Positions 10,149 to 20,296 of a DNA stretch of 64,000 nt are shown in pieces. The stretch is from assembly GCF_028858725.1 (NCBI RefSeq), contig NC_084774.1, forward strand, positions 7,972,001-8,036,000. The letters are read 5' to 3'. Source of the stretch: Colius striatus. Its lineage: Eukaryota; Chordata; Aves; Coliiformes; Coliidae. Numbering within the stretch: position 1 is the first letter of the stretch; every line of letters starts with the position of its first letter. The translations under genes and the position numbers were made by a program. The notes below the pieces were generated by a model. It was not told where the DNA came from. It did not search any database and saw only the letters and a program-made list of their open reading frames with translations.

Positions 10149-11033
10149 CCCCGCTGGGCTGGGGGCCGGCCGAGCCGAGCGGCTCCTTCCCACGCAGCCC
10201 CGTGTCGGACCGTGGGAATACGGGGCACGGACAATCCCGTCCGGGGGAGACTCCCGCGGCAGCGCTGGGCTCGCGGCCCGCAGGTGACGCGTCCTCCACA
10301 ACTCGCACTTTCCAGGTCACCGGTGACCCGCGAGCAGCCGGGCCGGGGACGGGCAGTGCTCCCGGAGTCCCGGTGCCTGCGCTCCCCAGCGGTGAGCAGG
10401 ATGGGGCGCTGGGGAGCCGAGTCCTGTCCCTAGTCCTCAGGATCCACCCTGTCTTGCCTGGGAGCATCGCTGGTCTCCTCCCGGCACACACAGAGCAGGG
10501 AGAGCTGCTGCAGAGAGCCGTGGTGCTGAGCTGGGGTGCAGCAGCCTGCACCCGCACCGCAGGGAGAAGGGGAGCTGGCACAGGGCACGGGGCTGGGCCG
10601 GGCATGGTGCAGGGCTCGCTCTGCTCTGGGGTGCAGCTGTGCTCTGCAGGGGCTCTGGGGGTGCCAACCACTCCAAGGCAGGTGGGATTGCTTTGCTTGA
10701 GCCACAGGGCCTGGGGGTTTTGGAGCAGGAGGGGCTTTGGGTGATGCTCAGAGAGCAGCTCTGCTCTGATGGGACAGAGCTGCACCTCAACGGCCTCACT
10801 CCGTGCAAAAGGAGAGGAGTTGGTGTGCAGTGGGGCTGTGGGGCCACGGGGCTGTCCCAGGCAGAGACACGGGCTGGGGACCCCTGGAAACAAAGTGCAG
10901 CCAGTGCTGTCACTTGGTGTGTGGAGCCCTTCCAGGAGGTCCTAGCCCAGCACCAACAGCCATGGTGAGCAGGATGTGACCAGGAGCATGGCAGGACAGA
11001 AAGGCAGCCACGGGCACGGCAGGGAGAGGCTGG
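10149..11033. other. Intergenic, five-WAP promoter side to WFDC2 3' end
   Basis: CpG-rich to about 10,430, consistent with the five-WAP gene's promoter region, then ordinary GC-rich sequence. No gene recognised. Confidence 0.5.
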
Positions 11034-11039
11034 TTTATT
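11034..11039 (-). terminator. Poly(A) signal AATAAA of WFDC2
   Basis: Minus-strand AATAAA, 250 bp beyond the WFDC2 stop codon at 11291-11289. Confidence 0.75.
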
Positions 11040-11288
11040 GGTGAGAGCACGGGGGGCTGTGATGAGCCCTGAGAAGGGGTCCCCAGGGAGGAAGCTGAGG
11101 CTGAAGGGTCCGAGCCGGGAGTGTGACTGGGCCGGGGGAGATGGTGCAGGGCTGGGCTGTGCCTGCAAAGGGAGCAGAGGGTCTGTGAGCATGACGGGTG
11201 CACCAGTGCTGTACCATGGGTGCTGCGCCATGGGTGCTGTGCCATGGGTGCTGAGGGGTGCCCGGGGCTGGCCGGCGCCTGGCTGACC

Positions 11289-12949
11289 TCAGTGGAGGGG
11301 TGTCACGCAGGAGACCTTGCCGCAGCCGTTCCTGCAGCACTTCTGGCTCCCGGAGCAGTTGGCGTCTGTCTTGCACTGGTTGGCGCAGACGCCCAGCACG
11401 GGGATCCCCGGGTTGACGGGTGGGCAGGTGCCTGGCTTCTCTGCAAAGGCAAAGGGACACGGTCTGAGACTGCTGGCCCCGACACGAGGGGCAGGGCTGA
11501 CCCTGCAGCTCCTGGAGCCGTGGGCATGGCCCTGGCCCCTGGCTGCTGTGGACAGAGGGCCCTGGTGCTAGTGCTCCCCGACCCCATGGCTCTCCCTGTT
11601 GGCACTCCTGCCAGTCTGACCAAGTGGAGACACGCTGGGGAGGCCACGTGGCGTGGTGGCCCCCTTGGTCACTGTGCTCAGCTTCCTGCTCATGGGTGCA
11701 TGGCCAGCACAGGATGTGCAGCCCCCACAGCAGCCTTGGCTCTGCTTTCCTCAGCAGCCCCTGCAGACAGCCCCAACCGTGCAGTTGCAGTGCGTGGGCT
11801 CAGCCCAGGCCTCAGCAGGGAGCGTGTGCTTCCCACACAGCCTGTGGCCCTTGCCCTGCCATCCCGCTGCCTGCCACCGACACGGCGCTGCCAGCTCTGC
11901 ACCATGCTGTCCTGCACCACAGCACGGTCGGGCCAGCTCTGTCGTTGCAGGCAGCCATGGAGTTAGCACCAGAGCTTCCAGTTCAGATCCGCGTGTTTGC
12001 AGCCGGAGATCCCCGTTCCTGCTGCTGTCTGCCAGGGCTGCTCTCTGTCAGGACTGGCGTGGTGAGTGTACTCAGCTGGGTGGCTGTGGGGCTGTGCCTG
12101 GTGCAGGGCCGGGGATCACGCCGTTGGGACAGTTCCCAGGCACAGGGTCAGGAGGTGGGACAGTGCCCACATCCCAGGCTGGCAGCTGCCCACAGCGCTG
12201 AGCACGCAGCGAGGGCTGTGAGGGGGAGCAGCACAGGCTCCTGCCCTCTGTGCCTCAGCATTGTTCAGAGGTGTCTGCACACTCCCCGTGTCACCAGGGG
12301 AAGAGATGAGCGTGGCCCAGCGGCAACTCAGCCCGACCCCGCTGGGCTCCCGCGCAGCCCCCGGTAACCGCGCTGCAGCCGGATGTGCAACAGGCGCCCA
12401 GGACCGCGGCCGCATCCTGGAGCACCGGCGCTGCGGGCTGGGCTGGGCAGCCGGCCGGGAGCAGGAGGGAGTGTTACCGTCGGGCTTCTGGCAGGCCCTG
12501 CCGCAGGCCGCCGGGCAGCACTTGAGGGTGCTCTCGCAGTCGCCATCGGACTGGCACCCCAGCGTGCAGTTCGCTGCTTCCGTGGCCGGGTCCGGGCACA
12601 CGCCGGCTTTTGCTGCAAGGCAAAGGTGGAGGCCGTGGGTGGGCGCCGGGGCTGCCGGCCCCGTTGGCAGGGCCAGCCTGGGGTGGGAGATGCTGCCACC
12701 AGCCCCAGGGCTGGGTCCAGGGATGCTGCTGAGCCCAACCGCGCTGGCGCTGGCTGGCTCTCGGCCCCGGTCCCGGCCCCAGCAGGCCCCGGGGCTGGGC
12801 GTGATGCTGGCGGCCGGCCCGTGCCGCACCGTGCCGAGCCGAGCCGTGCGCTCATACTCACTGGTGACATTCTGGGCGGGTGCTGGAGGCAGCTCAGCCC
12901 AGAGAGCCAGGACCCCTGCCAGGACCAGGACGCTGCGGGCCGTGGGCAT
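11289..12949 (-). CDS. WFDC2: WFDC2 (HE4), two-WAP secreted protein
   Basis: Exons in transcription order are 12949-12862 (signal), 12612-12478 (WAP1) and 11440-11289 (WAP2 and stop). They give 124 aa, exactly the length I recall for human WFDC2. Introns are GT-AG, phase 1. The signal peptide begins [15 protein letters not shown]1 begins KAGVCPDPA and carries an NCT sequon at N44, the position of the human N-glycosylation site. WAP2 ends [15 protein letters not shown], the hallmark of the WFDC2 C-terminus. A second sequon, NVT, lies at N27 just after the signal peptide. The protein is a secreted small cysteine-rich protein of epithelia; reported antiprotease and antibacterial roles come from mammals. 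Intron 1 (249 bp) is in frame and stop-free. Confidence in orthology is high because of the C-terminal motif, domain order and exact length. Confidence 0.93.
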
Positions 12950-12990
12950 GGTGCGGGAGCCGGCGCTGCGCCTGCGGCCGCCCGAGCGGC

Positions 12991-12998
12991 CTTTTAGC
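12991..12998 (-). promoter_or_regulatory. TATA-like box (CTAAAAG) of WFDC2
   Basis: Minus-strand GCTAAAAG, 42-49 bp upstream of the WFDC2 start codon. This matches the spacing in the neighbouring genes. Confidence 0.45.
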
Positions 12999-12999
12999 T

Positions 13000-15758
13000 C
13001 CTCTCCAGGTGGGGCGGGAGGACTCGGCCTTCCGGGAGCTCCAAGGGCCGGGCAGGGCCAGGCTCCCCCTTCGCGCTTGCACAACCTGAGTATCAGGTGT
13101 CTGCCGCTGCTGGCTGCCGACCAGGGAGGGGGAGCCTCGAGGAGACCGGGCAGCCGTGCCGAAAACCCGTCCGGCAGGAACGGCAGCCGCCAGCCATGGC
13201 CCCCGTGCCACGCCGAGCAGCCTGTCGCGGCCCCGCGCGGGGATGGGGCTGGTGCTGCCAGCGGGCTGCTCCCGTGCAGCACGACCCTTCCCGGCTCAGA
13301 CTGGCACTGCCACCTCCCCGGCTCTGAGCTCCAGAGGAGCCGCTAGCCTGGGCCACTGCTGCCCACAGCTTGGCAGTTGCTGCCCCTCATCCGGCTCCTG
13401 CTCCAACCGCTTGTCTCCTCCAGCTTTTCACTCCTCAGCTGAAGGGCTCTCCAGGCTGCCAGTGTCTCCAGGCAGGCGCTTGCCCCGGGGCTCCCCCAGG
13501 CCACCTCACAGCCTCGGCAGCTCCTTCTGCCTGGCCGCAGCCTCACCCCCAGCCCCTGCCATCCTCCAAGCCTCCAGCAGCCCCAGGGACGTGTCCCGGA
13601 TCATCCGGCAGCGCCGGTTGGGCGAGTGGCTGGCAGGGAGTGAGTCGCAGCTTGCTCTGGCTGTGTGCCCGGTGCTGCAGGGCACGGTGGTGCTGGAGGC
13701 TGCAGGATCCCAGACCTGCTCAGCTTGTGCAGGATACCCCCTCCCAGGGCACATGCGCTGCCCTTCGCCAGGATGCTTCGTGTCACCAGGCAGCGCCGAG
13801 TTGCGGTTTGTTTGGATAGGCCCAGCTGGCCAAGCAGCCCAGATCACCTGGTGTGGCTGCCCTGCTCTCATCAGGGTTTGCCACTCTGCCAGGTCCCATC
13901 CCTGATGCTGTCAGTGGCGGCTTTAATTCCTCCAGGGCTGCTGGTGGAGGGGAGCAGCACACCACTGTGCCATGGTGGCCCCAAGGACCGAGACCTCACA
14001 GCTCTCAGTTTCTGAATGATGCTTTGGGTCTACTGGCTGTCATCAGGACACGAGTCTGTCCATGCAGTGTTGCTGATGCCTGTCCAGGGGGCACGAGCTG
14101 GTCCCTTCACTGAGGGGCAATCCCAGAGCATCTGGCTCCCTGGGCTCCATCCTGGGCACGGTCAGAGGCTGAGTTCCTCCTGAGCTGGGAGGAGAGCGAG
14201 ACCTTCCCCATCTCTGGTGATGTGCCCTCATTGCTGGTAGAGGCTGCAGGGGCAGCCCTGGCTCCAGGCTGGAGCATCCTGCAGGCCCAGGTGGGCCAGG
14301 GGCGTGTGGGGCTAGGGACATGGTCCCTGCCCCAAGCCACGAGCCAGTGTCCACTCTGCTGGGGTCCATCCCCTGATAATTTAACCCCACAGTCAATAAT
14401 GTGGCGCGGAGCAGAGTGGCAATAAATCAGCAACTATTTGCCTTTGCCTGCAGTCCCCTCCCTCATGCAGGTGTTTAATGCAGGTGCAGGAGCCGGTGCA
14501 GACGGCCTGGCCCAGCTGCTGCTCTGTCCTTCACGTGGGGACATGTGGGGACAGTGGATAGGCCTGGGGTGGCAGGGGGAGAGGCAGGGCAGTGGTGAGC
14601 AGAGTGACAGGGAAGTGACCCTGTGCCCTCCAGCTGGGCTCCCATCTGGGGAGCTGCTGAGGAGGCTGCCAGGGCCTGGCTGTGCCTGGGATGGCTGCGA
14701 TGCTGGACAGGAGCAGAGGGGAGCCCAGAAACGGGCTCGTAGCAGGAGACAAGAGGGAAACAGCAGTGGCAGGCAAGGGCTGTGGGGAGCAGAGTAGGTG
14801 TTGTCAGGTTTGCCCAAGGCTGCACCTTGGCCCCGACGTGCCCAGCAGGCTGCGGAGCTAGTGATCCGGCTGGAGCTGCCCCCCACCAGCCGCAGCCGGG
14901 ACGGAACGTGCTGGCAGCAGGGCCAGCGGCTCCAGCCCACGCAGCTGGCATTGCTTTCAGGAGACAGATCTGCTTTGTGTGCACGGCATGGGGATGCTGC
15001 AGTCCCCACCCCGGCTTGCCAGGCACTTCCTGAGGCCCAGGAAGGCTGTGGTGAGCGCAGTGTCTGCCAGCACCGCCACTGGCAAACGTCCCTGTGCCAA
15101 GGCACGTCCTGGGGGAGAGTCTTGTCTGAGCATATGGGATCAGGAGCCCTAAGCCTGAACCCAAAGGTGCCCACTACTGTGGAGCCCAGTCACACTGGCT
15201 GCACCCAAGCTCTGTGGGTGACTGTGGCTCCCTCATGGCAGCAGGGAAGGGGAGGTTCCGGAGTCATGTCTCCTGCCTGACAAAGCAGGGCAGTCAATGA
15301 TTAAAAAGGGAGCATTGCTGGAGTAGCCAAGCTGCCCCTGGGCAGCTACAGCCTCCTACTGCTGCATGGCACAGAGGAAGCGAGGGACAGCGATAGAGGG
15401 ACACTCCTTCCTCTGGGAGACGTCAGGCAGTGGGCAGCTCCGGGTCCCTGTGCTGTGTGCACGGGCTGTGACACGTGGGGAATTCTCTGACCCCTTTGGG
15501 CAGCCCAAGGCCAGTGCACTCGGTGAGGCTCCGGCCACACTACAGTGTCCCACTGCTGCTGCCGAGCCCTGCGCTGCCCGCACAGCACAGACCTCGGTGG
15601 CTCCTGCACGCCACAGAGCCAGAGCCTTGCGCTTTCGTGGTGAGCTGTGGGGCACCGGGGTTCCCACTCATCCCCCCCGGTACCCCTGTCCCGAGGCAGC
15701 CCCGCAGCACCCCGAGAGCCGGCGGGATGCAGCCGCCCCGTGCCCCCCGAGCACTCAC
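13000..15758. other. Stretch without a recognised gene (possible intron of the 15843 gene)
   Basis: No WAP, Kunitz or other cysteine-rich exon was found on the minus strand to follow the signal exon at 15843, and there is no minus-strand AATAAA. Long frames here follow the GC-rich composition and show no domain. An AT-rich islet at 14,380-14,440 contains AATAAA on the plus strand but no associated frame. Confidence 0.45.
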
Positions 15759-15843
15759 CCATGGCCACGGCAGCCGAAGCGCCCAGCTGCAGCTGGGCAC
15801 ACAGGACCAGGATGCCCACGAGCAGAACGCCGGCAGTCTTCAT
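15759..15843 (-). CDS. Orphan signal-peptide exon of a secreted protein
   Basis: The start codon at 15843-15841 (context GCACCATG) opens MKTAGVLLVGILVLCAQ followed by LQLGASAAVAM, a clear signal peptide. The frame ends in phase 1 at a consensus donor (GTGAGT, intron starting at 15758). A perfect TATAAA lies 44-49 bp upstream. These match the other WFDC signal exons in the cluster. No downstream exon with WAP or Kunitz cysteines is found before WFDC2, so the gene may be incomplete, may encode a non-WAP peptide, or may be a relic. Confidence 0.55.
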
Positions 15844-15886
15844 GGTGCTCCCCGCGGGTGCGCCGGCCGGCGCGGGTCAGCGCGGG

Positions 15887-15893
15887 TTTATAT
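15887..15893 (-). promoter_or_regulatory. TATA box (ATATAAA) of the 15843 signal exon
   Basis: Minus-strand ATATAAA followed by a GC-rich leader; the start codon is 44 bp downstream. It is the best TATA box in the cluster. Confidence 0.7.
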
Positions 15894-17998
15894 CTGCGCG
15901 GGGCCGGGGAGGGGCCGCCTCACGCACAGCCTGCGTGTGCCGAAACTCTCGGTGCATTTCAGAGTTGTGCCCGAGGCAGCAACAGCCCCACGACATGTTA
16001 TTGCCTGAGAAATCATTTACCACGGCCCTGTCCCAGCCCCAGCAGCCAGGCTGCAGCCAAGGTGGGGACAGCAGCACCCAGCAGCACCCACTCTGGGAAA
16101 AAAGAGAGGCAGGGTCACAGCCATGGGGAACCCAGAGGAAGGGGCTTGGGAAAGAGAGGACAGAGGGGTAAAGCTGGTACATCCAGAGTGGCCTAGAGGG
16201 TGCAGACGGGCCTTTCTTACCACAGCTGCAGCAGCTGAAGGTGCTGGGAAGCCCCAAGGACAGGGGGCAGAGGGCGGGCAGCCTCCTTACTGAGATGTGG
16301 GACTCAAGACTGCAGCTGTCAAGCACTGCCCAGGTATGAAAAGTGATTAGAGGAGTTTGTGGGACAGAAACCCAGCAGGGACTGAGCAGGAAGATGCTCC
16401 TCTGGCATGGTGGCCATCGTGGCATAGGGGCATTGTGGAATGGAGCAACTGGGTGCCTGCCCTCAGCCATGCCCGCCATGGAGACCTGGCGGCTGCTTGC
16501 TCTGGTCCTGGCACGGTGCCCTCATCCTGTTATGTCTGTCTGTGGAGCCGCAGGCGACAGCTGCCCGGGTCCCTGCGGGCGCGCGTGGCCTCGGGGGGAG
16601 CGGAGCGTGGGAAGCCTGAGTGACGTGCCAGGCCGGGCGCCGCCACTGCCTGCGCACCGGGCTCCGTTCCTCCGCAGAGACAGGCTGCAGACACGTCGGA
16701 TGGCTGCAGACGTGTCCCGGCAGACGGCTGCTCCGCTGGGGCCAGCACCGGGGCTGCCTTTCATCCACCTCCCTGTGCACCGGGACTGGCGGGAGGCGGC
16801 CCTGGACAGGGTGGGGAAGCTCAAGGTTAACGGTGTGGGGAGGTCACAGAGAGCCAGGGGCAGCTGAGTGTGCCAGGAGCTGGGGCCGAGGGGTGCCCCA
16901 TGCCCATGGGGACCCCATACTGTTGCTGTGCCCCGAGACTCAACCAAGTGGGACCTTTACTCCCTGCTGCCCATTCCACATGGTGTGGGGACACAGTGCG
17001 CTGTGGACATCCCTGCCAGGGGATCCGTACTATGGCACCTCTTGCTGATGGGCTGTGGCTGTGCTGGCACAGCTCGCCGTGCCCCACCAAACGGCAAAGG
17101 GCACAGGCAGGCACTAGTGGCAGATCAGACAGGGGCAGCCTGGCTTGAGGGCTGGCAGGGCTGCAGCAGGGCACAAAGAGAAGCTCATGGGCAGAGAGGG
17201 GGAGGATTGGGGTTTTTGAGGGGCTGATGGAAGGGGCTCATCCTCTGTCAGAGCTGGAGACAGAAAGGCCTCAGCCAGAGTGCCGGTGTGCAGCAGTGAC
17301 ACTCCCTGCTGTGTTTGTGGCTAAGCCAGCCTGGCTGGAAGCACACGGCTTTGTGCTGAGGCCGACGTGACCTCTGCGGTCTCATACGGGGTTTTACAGC
17401 TCAACGGTTGTATTTCCCCACTTGGAAATTCCTGTTTGCATCATCCCTGCGCCAAGCAGCCAAACATGTTTGTTGCTACAGGAACTCTGGGTCCAAAACA
17501 ATGGGAACCATCAGCAAGAAATGCAGGGGCTGTGAAAGGGCTCCAGTTGCCCGTTGGTCCCTCTGAGTGACACCTTTGCCCTGAAGTGGCACGTGCCGCA
17601 GTGGTGACACTGAGGGTCACCAGACCCTCCGGAGCTGTGTCTGGTGGTTTGGCTGCACTGGCTGCTTGGGGGGTCTTCAGCCTCCCACTCTACCTTCTGT
17701 GGCCACCGTGCCACCCACCACCAAGGGACCACAGGGAGCAGCCTTCCTTGCTCTGAGCAGCCCCCTCTCTCCCCGCTGCGCCGGGCATGGGGCTGAGCAG
17801 CCCCGCTGTGCCCCTGCCTGCCGTGCCTCGCAGCACCATGGGGTCCGTGGGCTGCGGGCCCGATCCCTGCGGCATCGCGGGCGGCGGCCGGCAGAGGAGG
17901 CTGTTGCTCCGCCGGAACGGGCCGGGCGGGCGCGGGGCTGGGCTCCGCCGGGCTCCGGGCGCGCAGAACCCATCGCCGGGCTCGGACACACCGGGAGC
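15894..17998. other. Intergenic between divergent promoters
   Basis: No gene is supported. A hydrophobic N-terminus-like frame near 16470 (METWRLLALVLA) lacks a TATA box and a good donor and is not called. From about 17,760 the sequence becomes CpG-rich, as expected for the promoter of the gene at 18031. Confidence 0.45.
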
Positions 17999-17999
17999 T

Positions 18000-18006
18000 A
18001 CTTAAG
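18000..18006 (+). promoter_or_regulatory. TATA-like ACTTAAG upstream of the three-WAP/Kunitz gene
   Basis: ACTTAAG ends 25 bp before the start codon, closer than the 42-50 bp seen in the other genes of the cluster. Confidence 0.35.
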
Positions 18007-18030
18007 CGGCCGCGGGGGAGGCGAGGGTTT

Positions 18031-20185
18031 ATGGAGCTGAACTTGTTTCTCCTCCTGTTGCTGTTTGTGGCCTCGCCGGGCCCCCCCGGCCACTGCCGGG
18101 CGGCCTCGGGTCGCCGCCTGCCAGGTGAGCTCCGGCCCCGCTCCGGTGTCCCGGGGGTCCCCTCGCACTCCTGGGGAGGTGCGCCGGGGGGTGGTCACGG
18201 GCTCCGGAGTGGGACATCCCGCCGGTGCCCCCTGCCCAGCCCCGCGGTCCCCGCCGGCTGCAGAGCCCGGGCAGTGCCTGGACTCGCCGGGAGCAGCGCG
18301 GGGTCCCGGGACATGTGCCCTCCCCGCCGGACCCGGCTGCAGCTCCCGCCGCACCGTAACCCCCCGTCCCCCCTCCCAGTGAAACTCGGCGAGTGTCCCG
18401 CCCCCCGCCGGACGCCCCCGATGCCCTGCGACAGCTTCTGCTCCTCGGACGAGGACTGCCCGGGCAGCGAGCGCTGCTGCAGCACCGGCTGCGGGCGGGA
18501 GTGCCGGCTGCCCGCGGGAGGTGAGCGGTCCCTTCCCCAGCAGCCCCGCTGAGCCCCGGCTCTGACCTCCGGGGGTCGGGGGATTCCGCGGCCGCCCCGG
18601 GGAGCGGGTCCTGCGCCCTGTCCGACACGCGGCCGGGATGCACCAGGTCTGGGCATTTCAAGCACGATCATGGCCCGAGGGTGCATCACCCCAAGGGCCG
18701 CCGAAAGCGGCTGCGATCCAAGCCCCGCGCTCAGCCCCGCTGGTGGAGGAGGACAGGGCTGCCCCGTGTGGGTGGGCACCCCGGGGATGGGTAGGCGGTG
18801 GGAGCGGGCAGGGGCCGGTGGGGCTCTGACTCTGCAGGGCACCCGCAGCCAAGGGAGGTTTCTGCCCACGGGTGCACGCTGGCCTGCAAACCACCTGCCT
18901 GGCGGAGTGTGGCAGCGACAGCGAGTGCCGAGGCGGCGGGAAGTGCTGCAGCACGGGCTGCCTCATCCACTGCACGCAGCCAGTGCCAGGTAAGGGTGGC
19001 CGGGGGGGCTCGGTGGGAGAGGGGCCACGGACAGGACAAACGCCACCTACAAGCTGGTTCCCTTTCCCACCCGCAGCCAAACCAGGCATCTGCCCCAAGA
19101 GAAAGGTGCTGCAGACCTTTGCCCGCTGCAACAGCTCCTGCAGCGATGACACCGACTGTCCCCTCCGTGAGAAGTGCTGCTTCACGGGCTGTGGCCGCGG
19201 CTGCCTGCCTCCGGACAGAGCTGCCACGGCCCCGCTCCCGCCCGCAGCCCACGGCCACCGGCTGGGCCCTGCCACCCGCAGTGGCCCCGGGCCCTGGGAT
19301 GTCATCTGTCACCTCCCACCCGAGCCTGGCCCGTGCAGGGGACTCTTCCATCGCTATGCCTACAACCCTGACAGGGGCACCTGCCAGCCCTTCATCTACA
19401 GCGGCTGCCGCGGGAACCGCAACAACTTCAGGACGCTGAAGCAGTGCCAGCAGCTCTGCCAGCAGCCGGGTGAGAGGAGGGGCTGCACCAGGACAGGCTG
19501 GGCTGCCCCTGCCCGGGCAGAGCGGGGGGCTCAGCAGGTGGGGGGAGCGCAGAGTGTGGCATCCCTGGGCCCTGGCATGGCCACAGCACGGGCGCTGCTG
19601 GGTGCTCCACGCTGGGAGCTGCCATCGCCCTCGGCCGGGACCAGGCAGCAGCATTAACAACCATAATTGTGCAGCTGACGGTCAAAGCAGGAACCCTGCC
19701 CACCGAGCTGCTCAGCCTGCACGAGTCAGAGGGGGGAGCCTGCTCTTGCGATTTGCCTTCCCATGTCTCCAGTGAACGTTTGTCACAGGGTGTGTGTTGG
19801 GAGGGCGGGTGGCTGGCAGAGCTGTGCTGGGCCCCACGGGGCGGGGGACGCGGCACCGCCTGGGCACTCGCCTGGCTGTGACGCTCGTTTCTGAGAGGAG
19901 CCGCTGACGGTTGGGGCCGTTGGTGGTTGAGCAGCCACTGTGGCTACTGAGCTTCCCTCACACAGTGGTTTTGTCCATGCAACACTGGAGCCACAAACAT
20001 GATACAGCTGTGCCGTGTCCCTGGGGGCAAGGGCCAGGGGGAAGATGCTGGGGGGGTGAATGCACCAGGGATGAGTGCAGCAGCCAGTGTGGGGGCAGCT
20101 CTGCTCCCCATTTCAGCACCCTGCCCTGCCTGCACCTCCCCCTCTCACCGTCCCCTTTTGTCCCACAGGGGGAGCCAAGGAGTGA
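18031..20185 (+). CDS. Secreted three-WAP plus Kunitz inhibitor (WFDC8-like)
   Basis: Exons are 18031-18124, 18380-18520, 18849-18989, 19077-19469 and 20169-20185, giving 261 aa; all junctions are GT-AG in phase 1. The signal peptide is MELNLFLLLLLFVAS. WAP1 (32-78), WAP2 (79-125) and WAP3 (126-170) each have the full eight Cys. After a Pro/Ala/Gly linker comes a Kunitz domain (Cys203-Cys253) with P1 arginine R213 (GPC-R-G), predicting trypsin-like protease inhibition. WAP3 and Kunitz share one exon, unlike the WAP-Kunitz gene at 4671 where an intron separates them. The last exon encodes only GGAKE-stop. Human WFDC8 also combines three WAPs and one Kunitz, but the order may differ. The start codon has a poor context (T at -3) and lies only about 25 bp from the TATA-like box. 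Confidence 0.88.
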
Positions 20186-20290
20186 CCCTGAGGAGAAGGT
20201 GGCAGCGTGGCCTGGGTCCTGCTGTGTGGCCAGTGGAAGCCTGAGGGCCAGTGTTTGCAGTGGTCTTGGCTGCCACACTCTGCCTCATGC

Positions 20291-20296
20291 AATAAA
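20291..20296 (+). terminator. Poly(A) signal AATAAA of the three-WAP/Kunitz gene
   Basis: AATAAA lies 106 bp after the stop codon at 20183-20185, within the terminal exon that follows a strong pyrimidine tract and CAG acceptor at 20168. Confidence 0.8.

Noticed and set aside
8799-10301. A single 500-codon minus-strand frame through the five-WAP gene
   Set aside because: It runs through three introns with good GT-AG sites at every WAP boundary, and its N-terminus upstream of 10097 lacks a signal peptide. The spliced model explains all domains.
12261-13346. 361-codon plus-strand frame opposite WFDC2
   Set aside because: It is the antisense shadow of the GC-rich WFDC2 exons and introns, with no domain.
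14380-14440. Plus-strand AATAAA as a gene end
   Set aside because: No plus-strand coding exon lies upstream; it sits in an isolated AT-rich patch.
16470-16620. Signal-peptide-like plus-strand start (METWRLLALVLARC)
   Set aside because: No TATA-like box at the usual distance, no good phase-1 donor, and no downstream domain exon on this strand before 18031.
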